Part shown: in pieces, positions 24,606-35,209 of the stretch
How positions within the stretch are numbered: position 1 is the first letter of the stretch
Layout of the letters: every line of letters starts with the position of its first letter
From: Thereva unica
Taxonomy: Eukaryota; Arthropoda; Insecta; Diptera; Therevidae
DNA: 64,000 bases
Assembly: GCA_949987705.1 (NCBI GenBank)
Contig: OX465282.1
Coordinates: 5,382,501-5,446,500, forward strand
Direction: 5' to 3'
Translations under genes and position numbers: made by a program
The notes under the pieces: generated by a model
Database searches by the model: none
Seen by the model: only the letters and a program-made list of their open reading frames with translations
Told to the model about the DNA's origin: nothing

Positions 24606-25410
24606 ATGCCATCGTGTCGGGAGCTGCATGGCAATGTACACTTTTTCCACTGTTACTAACGATCTCCTCTGGACAACAGGTGGACTAAATTGTACAATAA
24701 TGCCTTCTCTTGATATGGAGGCTCTATCAAGATGACCATCCTTTACCTGCAATACTAGTGGGAGTTTTATGGACCAATAGCAAATCAGCTTAGAGCTGGT
24801 CTCAGTCAAAACAGAATCCTGGGCTTCACAATCAACATCAATGCTAAAAAGGTAACTGGCATGATCGTTGTTGTGGAAACACTTGAAGAACTACTTACCA
24901 AGGTGGTCGGTATGACTTAACAACCTAGAATGCAAAATTAATGGGCCAAGTGCAGGAGGCCAAAATAAAGAAGGGCAGGGGCAGGCCCACTAGAAAATTG
25001 GCAGCACCAGTAGCCATATCTTGTAGGGGAAACAGTGTGTGTCGGGCTCATCTGGTGTGGTGCCAAAATCGTAAGACGACTCTCTAGTGGAGCAGAGAAC
25101 CAATAAAAGAAAGCGGGTAGCTGCAGAGACCCTCCTATAAGGATAAGTTGGGCACGATCAGTTGTTCCGAGAAACATTCGCGAATAAAAATTGACAATAG
25201 AGCAATCATCCTTAATTTGTATCTCCATCCTGACTGAGGTGGACAGAAACAGTCTTGAAGGTGATTGTTCACCGCAGCTCATGAAAGCCAAAGTGGCAGG
25301 TAGGTCATTGAGATCATCTTCGCCAGAAAACTCACCTGCTAGTAGTAGCTGCTGAATGCAGGCAGGCTGTGGATTTTCAAGAGTTCTGAGTTCGTAACGA
25401 TCTTGCTACC
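24606..25410. other. Unassigned stretch
   Basis: A 117-codon minus frame (24938-25291) and a 100-codon minus frame (24507-24809, partly the LINE) are present. Neither translation matches a family I recognise. The words CAGAATCCTGGGCTTCACAA near 24810 nearly recur at 33015-33035 (CAGAATCCTGGGCTCCGCAA), so part is probably repetitive. Confidence 0.35.
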
Positions 25411-25422
25411 TTCGGCTGGATC
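25411..25422. repeat. 12-bp target-site duplication (left)
   Basis: TTCGGCTGGATC is repeated exactly at 25707-25718, on either side of the RTE-like insertion. Confidence 0.9.
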
Positions 25423-25706
25423 TTCTTCTTCTTTAAGCTTCTTTAATCCCTCATGGGACATAGGGCGGAATCAGTTGCCCTCCAGCGGACTCTGTTTTGC
25501 GCGACAGCGCTCAGCTCCGACCAGGATCTCCCAGTTGTTGCGACCTCTGCTAGTAGGGTTCTCCTCCACGTTGTTCTAGGTCTTCCTACTCGACGGGATC
25601 CTTGCGGATTCCAGTCAAGGGCCTGTTTGGCTAGATTTTCTTCTTCGCGTCGCAAGGTGTGGCCAACCCAATTCCATTTCCTTCGTCTGATTTGGTCGTC
25701 TTCGTG
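25423..25706 (-). mobile_element. RTE-like LINE, 284-bp 5'-truncated insertion
   Basis: The minus strand encodes the ORF C-terminus in one open frame (25655-25443, open further upstream): QIRRRKWNWVGHTLRREEEN, then GRPRTTWRRTLLAEVATTG and a final ALCPMRD before the stop. The 3' tail is AAGAAGAAGAAG-like. Both sides carry TTCGGCTGGATC (25411-25422 and 25707-25718), a perfect 12-bp target duplication. The bias of LINEs toward 5' truncation explains the short length. Confidence 0.9.
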
Positions 25707-25718
25707 TTCGGCTGGATC

Positions 25719-26267
25719 AGGGTCAAGGAAATTGTCATGAAAAAGTCCAAAGTTCCGCTTATGTCTTTTCTTTACCTAGTGGATGGTGCGCCTCTATGTT
25801 CACCTGGTACTACCAGCGTCACATCCTTTGTCTACTGGTTAGCGGGATTCTCTTGTTTCAGGAGGTATAGCACTCCTGCTGTCTCCTGCTAACCCCGACT
25901 GTTGTGGCTGTTTAACACAATTAACTCATACAACATCCAAGAGCTCATTGAAAGGTTCACTGCCTCCTCCTCAGGTATCCACCAGACTACACCCTAAACC
26001 TATTACATCTTTTTTCTATTTTCAAGCTAAGCTCGTGATCGACAAGATGGACTGTTTGTAAAAGGGTGACAGCTTAGACTTTCATATAAAAAAATTGTAT
26101 TGGAAAACACCTAACAACCTCTGGATGTCTACGCTTAGTTTGGCGCACTTCAACATCAACTATGAGGAGGGAATTACTATAGCGGAATAGAAATGATGAC
26201 AACCCGAGGAAAAATAAAAAATTACCTTACAACGGGCGACCACCGTCCGCGTGGCTTTTTAAGGGCC
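25719..26267. other. Gene-less stretch, possible SINE remnant
   Basis: TTTCAGGAGGTATAGCACTC near 25857 resembles TTTCAGGAGGCATAACACTC in the SINE at 37711-38178, and GACTTTCATATAAAAAAATT near 26078 resembles the SINE 3' end. A decayed SINE copy is possible, but the intervening sequence is not clearly alignable by eye. A 95-codon frame starting at 25453 extends into this region and is a shadow of the LINE. Confidence 0.35.
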
Positions 26268-26279
26268 ACGACGGACAAA
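26268..26279. repeat. 12-bp target-site duplication (left)
   Basis: ACGACGGACAAA is repeated exactly at 26899-26910. Confidence 0.88.
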
Positions 26280-26898
26280 GGTTAGGTTAGGTTGAAATGG
26301 CTGCCCCCACCAGGGAGCCCACTTAGGCACGCTATTGGGGCCTATGTGATGCCATTCTAGTGTTGAGACATAGTTCAGGCCATTTCAAGCCATTTTGAGC
26401 TTGACAAAGCGACAGAGTCTAGAGACACCAATATTTTTCAGCTCGCTCAATCCATCAAGGAAAGGTGAGCCAAGGAACTTCCCTCTTTTCCTTGCTAGGG
26501 CGGGACATGTACAGAGAAGATGGGAGACAGTTTCTTCCTCTTCTTCATTACCACAACTTCTGCATAAGTCGTTGTGGGGAAGTCCTAATCTTTCGGCGTG
26601 TAGGCCAAAGGGTCACTGTCCCAGCACCTTTACCACATGGTTTATCTCCTTTTTGTTCAACTGAACAAGAGACATTGAATGAAGAGTGCGACAAACCGTT
26701 ACTTTGGTCCATCTCAGCCCAGCTCGAGTTAAGCTGATTTTTCTCACAGCTAGTTTATAGGTGGTTAAGGGCATTCCCATTCGGGTTAAGTGGGGTGTCC
26801 TTTCCACTTCGGTTCCCTGTCTAGCAAGCTCACCTGCCTACAGTTTCCCCTAATCCCACTGTGTCCAGGAACCCAACACAGTGTTATATCAAACTGAG
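26280..26898 (-). mobile_element. RNase H LINE 3' fragment with 12-bp target duplication
   Basis: The minus strand gives the RNase H end (ITLCWVPGHSGIRGNC) and the downstream segment TPHLTRMGMPLTTYKLAVRK, which matches the LINE at 11800-14230 almost codon for codon. It ends in GGTTAGGTTAGGTTGAAATG (26280-26299), the same pentamer-type 3' tail as the other copies. ACGACGGACAAA occurs exactly at 26268-26279 and 26899-26910, directly outside the two ends, so this is a complete 5'-truncated insertion of about 619 bp. Confidence 0.9.
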
Positions 26899-27234
26899 AC
26901 GACGGACAAAACTTGACCAAAAGATAAACTGAGCTGTACCAACGTATATAGTCTTTATTGAAACTGTAAGAACATCGCACCGCCGTCTTATATCGGTCAT
27001 GCACGGCCGTACAGTCTGATAAAGAACCTTATCATATACAGAACATGGCTGAGGACTTTGTTTCAAACACGGCCGGTGTTCGCCCGTTGCAAGGAATTTT
27101 TTTATTTTATGATATAACGGGAAAATTTCTGTAGATGGAAGATTTGGAATCAGAGGGTCTTTAATTACCTATTCATACATTTTTTATGAAAATATTCAAC
27201 CACTTTTGCAGCGAGATAATGGGTCTATAAAATC

Positions 27235-28560
27235 TTTAGCCTGTATAAGACCTGGGGCTGATTCCCAATAGGGTAGGTTCAGTCCCTTAATCGACTCCTC
27301 TATCAGGGAATGATATGAGATGCTACAGATGCTTTCTACCCTCTGGACCAACGTCTCTGACCCCTTCCTCGCGAGGCTGTCTGCAGCCTCATTGCCCTCG
27401 ATACCTCAGTGTCCGGGGAACCAGCAGAGCGTGACCTTATTTTGTCTGGTCAGGCTATGGAGTATGTCAAAACACCCTACAACTATAAGGGTGTCATCTA
27501 CATAACTGATGACATCGAAACCAGATTGAGATCGTTCATCAAAAGTTCGGTCAAAAGTTCATCCACAACTAGTGACCAGAGTAACGGGGATAAGAGTCCA
27601 CCTTGAGGGCAGCCCTTAGTAGCCTCAACGGTAATGGTGGAAACACCTACGGTAGAAGAAATGTCACGACCTACAAGCGACCTTGCAGATTTTTTTAATA
27701 TCGTTTATCCACTCAATCATGTAAGCATCCAGGTTTCAGAGAGTCAGTGCTCTAGAAATAGAGCCATAGCGATCGATGCCGAGGATCGCACATAAAACAG
27801 TTTCCTTGCGAGGAAGGCTTTTTCGATTTTGCTGACCAGGTTTGTTAACCTTCCTTGCCAAGCCTCGTAATGGTCCCACTCGGAACCATGCTCATCCCGT
27901 GAGCTTAATACTGCCGGGACAACATGCGGCATCAAGGCATGAAGGGGGAGGTCCTGGGTTGTCCCTCAGGACCTCCATGGACCTCTTTAGCGATGGCGAC
28001 TTGCACCCACGGACATTGATGCTTGCTGATCTTCGCATTCTCGTCTAGAAGGCCAATTATTTTGCGATCCTTCACAACTTGTGCGAAGAATACCACTTTG
28101 ATTCCGCGCGTCTTCGACTTTTTTGAAACTGGACTGGACTGGACGTTTAGAGACTTGTTTGCCCCTGAACAGCTCTGAATTGAAATTAAGAATGAACTGC
28201 CTTGCCCAAGCAATGCCATCCTGGATTTGGTTGTAGGTACTCCTCCTTCGAAACTAGGTCTTCTCTGATCGAGCTGAAGGTCAAACGGCGGAGTATACTG
28301 CTGGCCAGGCGGCGTTCTTGGTGACCTGCCTTTGCCGGGTCTGGTCTTTTTAAGTGTTTGGCCTTTCCGCAGTCAATTTGCTCTCCTGTCACGAGTAGGA
28401 GCAGGGCTGCAAGTGGTCGCTTGGGGGCCTTTTTCGAAGGAGGGAGCTTGTTGCTTCGGCACGGTACATATTACATCTTGATCCGACCCAGAAGACAAGG
28501 ATACAAGGAAAAATTGGGAGATAGTCCTATCTGCTACCTTCGAGAGGTCGTGGAGTAGAT
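27235..28560 (-). pseudogene. Internally deleted RNase H LINE
   Basis: On the minus strand, 28560-27930 carries proline- and basic-rich frames (KRPDPAKAGHQERR; GIKVVFFAQVVKDRKIIG) that could be a LINE ORF1 region, a tentative call. From 27935 an RT remnant follows: IAMALFLEH, then DISSTVGVSTITVEATKGCP and QGGLLSPLLWSLVVDELL. At about 27515 the catalytic motif region reads ISYVDDTLIVVG. It runs directly, in the same frame, into an RNase H end, LCWFPGH, a stop, GIEGNEAADSLARKG. The RT thumb and most of RNase H are missing, so the copy has an in-frame internal deletion. The 3' part fades near 27235. Confidence 0.75.
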
Positions 28561-30526
28561 ACGTGGAGGTCGTCGTCATCACACCTATTGTAGAAAGGTC
28601 TCAATTTTTTTCCTGATATCATATGTATTTTAGGAGTGATACAGACGTGCTGTCGGTGAATAAAACACTGGGTCCCTCCAATAACCAAACCCTATACAAA
28701 TTTTATATGAGATATTGAACTTAATACTCCAATCAAAAAAGTTATTCTTGATATTATCATTCTATTAAAAATCGATTCGAAAAATTTGATTTCGTTCCAA
28801 ATCCTGAAACTGCGTAAATTTATTACATTACACAAAATCCTTTCAAAAACAAATCCCTTCCACCACAAGGATGCCACCAAACCTCCCTGGCCTCGCCTGC
28901 CTGGAGCATCCCTTTCATGAATGTGCAATGTTTGTGCCGAATATAAAAATAAGTGATGGCAATGGCAAGTGGACGACGAGTCTGGATGTAAAATTTGATA
29001 CCTCGCTCATTCCCTGCACAGTTCGATTATGGCAGTAAGGATATCTCGCTGCCAAAATAAGGAACCGCAACATCCCTTTTTGACTAGGGAATTCCGAAAG
29101 AATGAAGTTGTTATCCTTTCCAGCTTCCTGGGCACTTTTACAGTGCTGGGCTTAAAGAAGGGATGCGGAGGGGTTTTTTGTTAAAGTTGAAACTTAGCCA
29201 AGAGTTGTCAGCGAGCGAGGGAAGAGGGATTCGAGGGAATTTTTATTTTTCCTGGTTAAAGCTAGTCCTGTGTGCATTTCAAGTGTTTTACGAGCGAAAT
29301 ATTCGTTATTTGTCATAAATGCAGAATTCGCATTCATGGTCCAACAAATCCGCCAAATAAAAAGCAAGATCCGTGCACGGACTGCATCCTCATCGCTCAA
29401 GAATTTCCTCTCCTTTTACACTTGGTCGACACACACAAGGCGAAGTCGGTCGTCGGCTTCAGTTGTTTGTTGTTGTGCGATGGCGAATTTTGTTGCCTTC
29501 TTTATTTTTTTTTGCATTTTTATTTTTGCTGGCCTTGTTTGGATCCATTTTGCATCGCCCACTTGCATTTCTTGTTTTTTGCTTCCTTAAGTTTGTCGCC
29601 CTTCTCTCACGCCTCCCGCCCGGTCCCGCCACTGAAAAGACGCTGTGTTCTTAAGATGTACTGGACCAAGTTCTTCACCTTAAACCGGTTCACTGCAGCA
29701 GCGACACGTTTTCATATGCGAGTTTCAAGTATGCATCATCCGCATCCTACCGTTCGCTGGTGAGTCTCTCCCTTGTCCTCCAGATCTATCCAGGTACAAA
29801 AGCAGGTAAACTTGGTGAAGGAGTTTTGGTTGGGGCACAAGTCCCCCATGCTGGAAGAGAAAAAGTGTACGATGTTCTGTTCTGTTCTGTTTTTTATTTT
29901 TCTTTTCGGATAGCATTTTGTTATGTGGTGTTGCTGCAGAAAATACCTTGGACAATGGCTTGTTTGGCTGTTACCCACAAGGTTAGCCAAAGTCTTTCAT
30001 TCGTTTTGGTTCTTTCTGGCCAGAAGCCAGATGAATGGGGATCAAATTCAGAGACCACGCTTCTGTTGAAGATGTCTGCTCTTCAATCTGCCCCATTGCC
30101 AAGGCTCCTCGTTCTCGGCACACTGAGGGAGAAGAGAGTCGGACGACTGCATCGTAATTGAATCGCAATCTTGATCTTTGATACCTTCTTGCAACTTTGT
30201 ATATACATATAGAGACCAGAGGACTGGATTACTTTGCTTTGGAAAATATGAAGTTTCAACATTAGTGCATGATGTGTCGCCTTGACACGTGCCTTCATAA
30301 AGGTGGTTTTGTTATGAGTTTTGTCGGTTGACATATCCAGATTATTGTGGTAGTTGCAAATTGGTTATAGTTTTGGTTATTTGCTGTGTGGATTACAATA
30401 AAGAGACACTGTGTGCGCGCTTTGTGGGTCATGGATTTAAGGGTAATGTTTATTGACTATGCTGAGGTGTATTATAATTTGTTTCCACAAAATACATCGA
30501 TTATTTTATTTAATCATATTTAATCG
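28561..30526. other. Gene-less stretch with long but unrecognised frames
   Basis: Open frames on the plus strand at 29272-29763 (163 codons), 29270-29590 and 29760-30161 (133 codons) overlap each other in different frames. The translations are rich in Phe, Leu and Cys and show no domain. The T-rich tracts near 29500-29530 and 29880-29910 explain part of this. I do not call a gene. Confidence 0.4.
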
Positions 30527-31400
30527 AGAAATTACTTGGTACTAGGGAGTCCAATCCCAACATTTTTGCCGGATGAGTAATGCGGGACTGGACATGCGGG
30601 ATCCGCGGGATTTGCGGAATTTGGGCAGTAGATCTGTTTTAAAAGCCGGGACTTAAAAGAGAAATACTAACAATATTGCAAGGTATTAATAAAAATAGAG
30701 TTAGACCCTCCGAACATGAGTCGACTAATTTGCAATGTCAGCTGCACCCGCAACTGTTTCGTGATCTTGCCGACGTACAGAAGCGGGAATCCATACACTG
30801 GTCGACAGAGATGAGACCGATTTGAAACTAGTTTGAACTGCTTGCGTGCGAAGCAATTTTAGTTGCGTGGTTCTATTTCATCTGAGCTACTTGACCTTTT
30901 GAAAAAACTTCGTGACTAAAAACTATCTGGGCACAGAACAACCGATTGATCCAAAATCACATGACGTGAAGTGCTCTTGTGTGGACAAAGGTTTCATTTT
31001 GCTTGTAAACTGGTTGTTGTTTTTTCAAAAGGTCAAGTAGCTTAGATGAAATAGAACCACGCAACTAAAATTGCTTCGCACGCAAGCAGTTCAAACTAGT
31101 TTCAAATCGGTCTCATCTCTGTCGACCAGTGTATGGATTCCCGCTTCTGTACGTGGGCAAGATCACGAAACAGTTGCGGGTGCAGCTGACATTGCAAATT
31201 AGTCGACTCATGTTCGGAGGGTCTATCTCTATTTTTATTAATACCTTGAAATATTGTTAGTATTTCTCTTTTAAGTCTCGGGTTTTAAAACAGATCTACT
31301 GCCCAAATTCCGCAAATCCCGCGGATCCCGCATGTCCAGTCCCGCATTACTCATCCGGCAAAAATGTTGGGATTGGACTCCCTAGTACCAAGTAATTTCT
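30527..31400. repeat. Long inverted duplication, 382-bp arms
   Basis: The left arm 30527-30908 and the right arm 31019-31400 are reverse complements with only a few differences. The loop of 110 bp is unique. The arms start 16 bp outside the hAT-like element: AGAAATTACTTGGTAC is host flank including the target duplication, and its complement GTACCAAGTAATTTCT closes the right arm. The inversion therefore duplicated element plus flank after insertion. Transcription would give a hairpin RNA with an almost perfect 382-bp stem. Confidence 0.9.
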
Positions 31401-32175
31401 TGACTTAAAATGATTATTTGAGACTGCAAATCAGTCGACTCCACAAAATATTTAAATTCGTTAGTTGAAAATATCTTTCCACTAACCAATCGCAATCACA
31501 AAATCGTCTAAGTATATTTAAGGGCGTGTATTCGATCGCGATCAATTACTGAGTTTCCATGCAGAGTTTTCCCTGGGTTAACTCAGAGTAAGCGCCCATT
31601 CGAGTTTCCATGAGATTTCAACCAGAGGTGAATCCGAATTATAAGTTATGGAAATAGACTCAGCCTTCCTACTTATCTTTCTCTCTTTCTACTCTCTATC
31701 TTCCAGTTAGAGCTGCTGTTCGACATTCTATACGAAAAAAAAATAGATTGTCGAACAGTACAAAGGGGCTTTCCCTAAGCCTCTAGTCTATCACATAAAA
31801 AACAAAAAAAAATCGTATTGTATGTTTAACAAACTACTGAGTCAGTCAAACAAAGTATTCAGGCCAATTCTTAACTACGCTAGATTGATTTCGCTGGAAT
31901 ATTCTTACATCGCTAGCATAAACTCTGCTGTAACAGAGAGTAATTTCGAAATTACAATGTATGCTACTATGTATGAAAATTCTAGCGTAGTTTAGAATTG
32001 GCCTGAATTGGTTCTTATTAATGGTTTTTTTCGTATAATACTTCATAAATTCATGAACATAACTACTTAGAACAAAATGTATGATTTTTTGCAGTCCCGC
32101 AAAATCCGCGGGATCGTTGACCTGGATCCTGCAATCTTGCGGGATTGAGATTTTGATGCGGGATTGTATTCCCTA
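30543..32175. mobile_element. hAT-like element with 8-bp target duplication
   Basis: The left end reads TAGGGAGTCCAATCCC and the reverse complement of the right end reads TAGGGAATACAATCCC (14 of 16 identical). CTTGGTAC lies directly outside both ends (30535-30542 and 32176-32183), a perfect 8-bp duplication as made by hAT transposases. Subterminal GCGGGATCCGCGGGATT-type words occur at both sides. The element has no transposase frame. It contains a large inverted duplication (30527-31400) and a SINE piece (31700-31811). Confidence 0.85.
31700..31811 (+). repeat. tRNA-derived SINE, copy 3 (3' part only)
   Basis: It contains the SINE stem-loop with arms CTGTTCGACA and TGTCGAACAG, then AGTACAAAGGGGCTTTCCCT, CTCTAGTCTATCACATAAAA and an A-rich tail. 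The tRNA head is absent. It lies inside the hAT-like element, so it inserted later or was captured. Confidence 0.8.
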
Positions 32176-32321
32176 CTTGGTACACAAGTAATCATTGTAT
32201 GTTTAGTTTGATTTGGCATTGTAAACGATTGTGTAGAATGTCCCAAAAATACGTGGACCAAGCTTTTCTTTAAATAAAACAATAAAATTTTCCAATTATT
32301 GGTTTCTGATTTCGTCATTTG

Positions 32322-32400
32322 ACTCGGAAATCAGCCTTTGTACTACCACTCTACATGCCGTTGGTGACCCTGTGGTCTAATAGTAAGCTTAGTGCGGACA
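32322..32400 (-). repeat. 3'-end fragment of the CACATAAAA-tailed LINE family
   Basis: GCCTTTGTACTACCACTC and TAGTAAGCTTAGTGCGGA match the antisense 3' UTR of the LINE at 42121-45480 (CCCTTTGTACTACTAGTC and CAGTAAGCTTAGTACAGG). It is decayed, with no coding sequence. Confidence 0.55.
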
Positions 32401-32555
32401 ATCGAATACAATTGAGTTTTCGAGGAGCCAAAGAATTTTGAAAACCATGGCAAAGAGCATTTTGTTTGAACGTCTCTTGCATATTTTACGACTTTGGAAA
32501 TACCGTTTCAAAATAATTTAGTTGGTTAATTTTCTTACAAGCACGCACTCACCTG

Positions 32556-33489
32556 CAGGGACGGCGCTTGATTTTTTTGCGCCCGGTGGAATATGCCAGA
32601 TTGCGCCCCTACCAGCTGTTCGTTTTTTATAGCAGTGAAGGGCAATGGAAAAATACACAAATACTATCTTTTAATATATGAAAATGAAGTAACGGAAACA
32701 TTTTTTCAATATTTTGTTCAAGGTATATATTTATTTGTTAAAATCTAAATTTCTGAAATTGCACCCGGTGCAAGTGCACCATTTGCAGCACCTATGAAAG
32801 CCTGTGTCCAATCAGGATTTACTTCGGGATCTTGTTTTGTGCTAGGTTTGCTTGCCCTTTAACTTCGCAAAACTCTTCCGCCCCGCTAATGCTGCTTCTT
32901 TAAACTTCGTACTGCTTAAGCTTCTGATAGATGGCCTTCGGCCCCACTGCCACCATTCTTCTCTACTAGCTTCATCATCTGCTCCAGTTTATTTTTCGGT
33001 ATATTTCCTAGCTGTTTCAAGCAGAATCCTGGGCTCCGCAATCTATAGACCATAATAAAGGTCACTATGTCCAAGCTTTTATATTTCAAGGGATAATCGG
33101 TGATAACTGTGCTGCAAGTATTATTCGCATAAAATAAAAACAGTCCACCTTGGCAGCCTTTTTGGACAAAAATGGCGCTTTCAAAAACTTCACCGCTTTG
33201 AACAATTTCAGAACAGAAGCGATCTCTCGACGAATTATTGCTCTATTATAGTATGACAAGTACGAACTAAAAATCAAAAACTATGGCGCCGGCCAAGTAA
33301 GGATAGGCGAACGAAATGTAATTGATTGGTCACACCTTCCTTGCAAAGGACAATGTAAAAAGACACAAACACTCTGTGCAGTCCCTTTAATATATGAAAA
33401 TGAACGAAATAAAACGATTTTTTTTAGTGCCCCGTCCAATTTCGCCCGGTGCAAGTGCACCATTTGCACCTATGAAAGCGCTGCCCCTG
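32556..33489. mobile_element. hAT-like non-autonomous element, CAGGGRCGGCGCTT ends
   Basis: The left end is CAGGGACGGCGCTT and the reverse complement of the right end is CAGGGGCAGCGCTTT. The terminal zone GGTGCAAGTGCACCATTTGC occurs twice inside, at 32766-32790 and 33449-33470, with the same upstream words (AATATATGAAAATGAA at 32672 and 33390). The right half therefore looks tandemly duplicated or two copies lie side by side. No 8-bp duplication directly abuts both ends. GCACGCACTCAC on the left and GCACGCTCAC on the right are similar but offset. An inverted fragment lies at 4311-4375. No transposase is seen. Confidence 0.6.
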
Positions 33490-34190
33490 CGCACGCTCAC
33501 GACGCAGAAATGAAACTCTAAAACTTCCCGCTTCATGCATGAACATTTATAAATGCATCCGCATCGACATAGACCATTCCAAACGCGAGCTGTATTTCCA
33601 AGCGGTCCCCCAACCAAGTACTAACCACCTGCAATGCTGCTTGACCTGCGCAATCGAACGAGAACTGTTCTACTGAGACTGCTTTTGCCACGCTTAACGG
33701 TCACCAAGATAATTGCCCGTTTTCTTCGTCATATACAATTTTTTAAAAATCCAATTTTGCTCCCTTTAGTCTAGAAAAAGTGCATGTGGCGGGAGAGTGC
33801 ATGCCTGTGACAGGAGTGTACAAGCTAGAAGTGGGCGCAGCTAGCATGCACGCTAAAAAATTTGCACTGTTCGTGCGTGCCTGCTGCATGCTACGGGCGA
33901 GTTTCATTTTACGGGTAAAATTTTGCAATTGTTCCTCCGTCGAGTTATTCTCTTTACAAGCAATTTTCTAGCAGGCCAAACTAATCTAATAAGATTGCCG
34001 TCGAGGCAGGTGAGCGTTTATTTCGGCAGAACAATCACTATGATTGATATGAACGTACAAAGCGGTACACACGTCGACGAACGTGTTGGTCGACCCAATT
34101 CTTGATGGCCGTTTTTATGAGGTAGTTTGCTAAGATACAGAAAAGTTGCGAACCGACAAGTTATAAGTTTGCCCCTACTCTAGCCAGGCT
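33490..34190. other. Mostly unassigned stretch with a LINE fragment
   Basis: At about 33997-34050, GCCGTCGAGGCAGGTGAGCG and AACAATCACTATGAT match the antisense coding end of the LINE at 42121-45480 (GCCGTGGAGGCAGGAGAGCG and AACAGTCACTATGAT at 42477-42525). The rest has no recognisable feature. Confidence 0.45.
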
Positions 34191-34299
34191 TTCTGCAATT
34201 TCATTACCAATGAGACTTTTGTAGCCCGGCTAAAGAGCTAATAATATCCTCCTGCCCTAAGGGCGTTATCACTATAACGAAAGGGCGGTCGGTTGTTAG

Positions 34300-34437
34300 G
34301 GTAGCTGGATGTCTAGCTGACCATGTGGGATTGCAGTACCACCTGTATACCTTACCCCTTTTATCTAACCAGTCCGTCATGTAGTTCACGTCATGGTGCA
34401 TGCATAAAGGGTGATACCTAAGCTTCACATAAAAAAA
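34300..34437 (+). repeat. LINE-family 3' end with an inverted core
   Basis: The plus strand ends AAAGGGTGATACCTAAGCTT then CACATAAAAAAA, the sense 3' terminus of the LINE family at 42121-45480. Just upstream, CCGTCATGTAGTTCACGTCA lies in the opposite orientation to the corresponding block of that LINE. Either the core flipped, or this is a related family with a different arrangement. Confidence 0.6.
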
Positions 34438-34669
34438 TGTCCTGCTCTGATCTGGCTTTGAAGAAGAACGAATATCAGAGAAATTCTAGTTTCGGCGCAG
34501 GTTCGGTTTTCTTCGACCTTCTTACCTTCATCCGGAGGGCCGACGGGGTATGTACACAAAAAGCCACCATATGGGCTAACCCGTACTCAAAAAATATAAA
34601 ATTAGATCACTTTCAAATTTTTTGCCGTTAAGTTAAAGAAGTCTGCTTTGCCACAAAAAGAGACCAATA

Positions 34670-34870
34670 CCGCCCTTGTAAGCTTAGGGGTTAAGATACC
34701 TCCCTGTTGGTTGATGGTTTGACTCCACGATTCCAACGGTTGATTGTTCGATTCCGCGACATGTGACCATTTGTCTTGTCATTTCTCTCACCCAAATAAC
34801 ATTCATTCTTTTCCTTTCTTGTCTTCCTAGCAATTTTACCTGCTTTGTTTCCTGCCATAGCCTCTAATCA
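34670..34870 (+). repeat. Possible second tRNA-headed SINE
   Basis: GTAAGCTTAGGGGTTAAGAT looks like an A box, and GTTCGATTCCGCG at 34759-34771 is a good B-box match. A pyrimidine-rich body follows (TTCTTTTCCTTTCTTGTCTT), as in the main SINE family. The internal spacing is larger than a tRNA's, so this is a diverged or different family. Confidence 0.45.
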
Positions 34871-34892
34871 AAATTAATGCGTTCCTTTGCTA

Positions 34893-35207
34893 TGGCCTGC
34901 GCCAAAATTATTGGGAATTTTACGCGAAGAAATGAACATTCCATGCACATTAACATTTCGTATATGGGTAAAATACAAGCGCACGTGCATTGTAATTTCC
35001 CCTACGAAATTCATTTACGTGCATCAATGCTCCCCCAAACCAGTGAGACTGATTGAGATACTTGCGCGGGTAATTTGGGGTTTTTAAACGAGCAAGGTGG
35101 CGTTGAGGGCTTTTATTTACGAATCTACTTTCGTGTTGGGAATTTGGCATTCTCACTGCGCATGGAAAAAGAGATGATGGAATTTCCAATAGTTTTGGCG
35201 CAGGCCA
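34893..35207. mobile_element. 315-bp MITE with TA target duplication
   Basis: The left end reads TGGCCTGCGCCAAAATTATT and the reverse complement of the right end reads TGGCCTGCGCCAAAACTATT (19 of 20). TA flanks each end (34891-34892, 35208-35209). TA duplication indicates the Tc1/mariner superfamily or a similar TA-targeting one. The 114-codon minus frame across it is a shadow. Confidence 0.75.
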
Positions 35208-35209
35208 TA

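Noticed and set aside
26899..27234. A gene between two LINE fragments
   Set aside because: Only short frames; the sequence next to 26910 is the other side of a target duplication and carries no domain.
29272..29763. A 163-codon plus-strand gene
   Set aside because: Three frames are open at once over T-rich DNA and none resembles a known protein.
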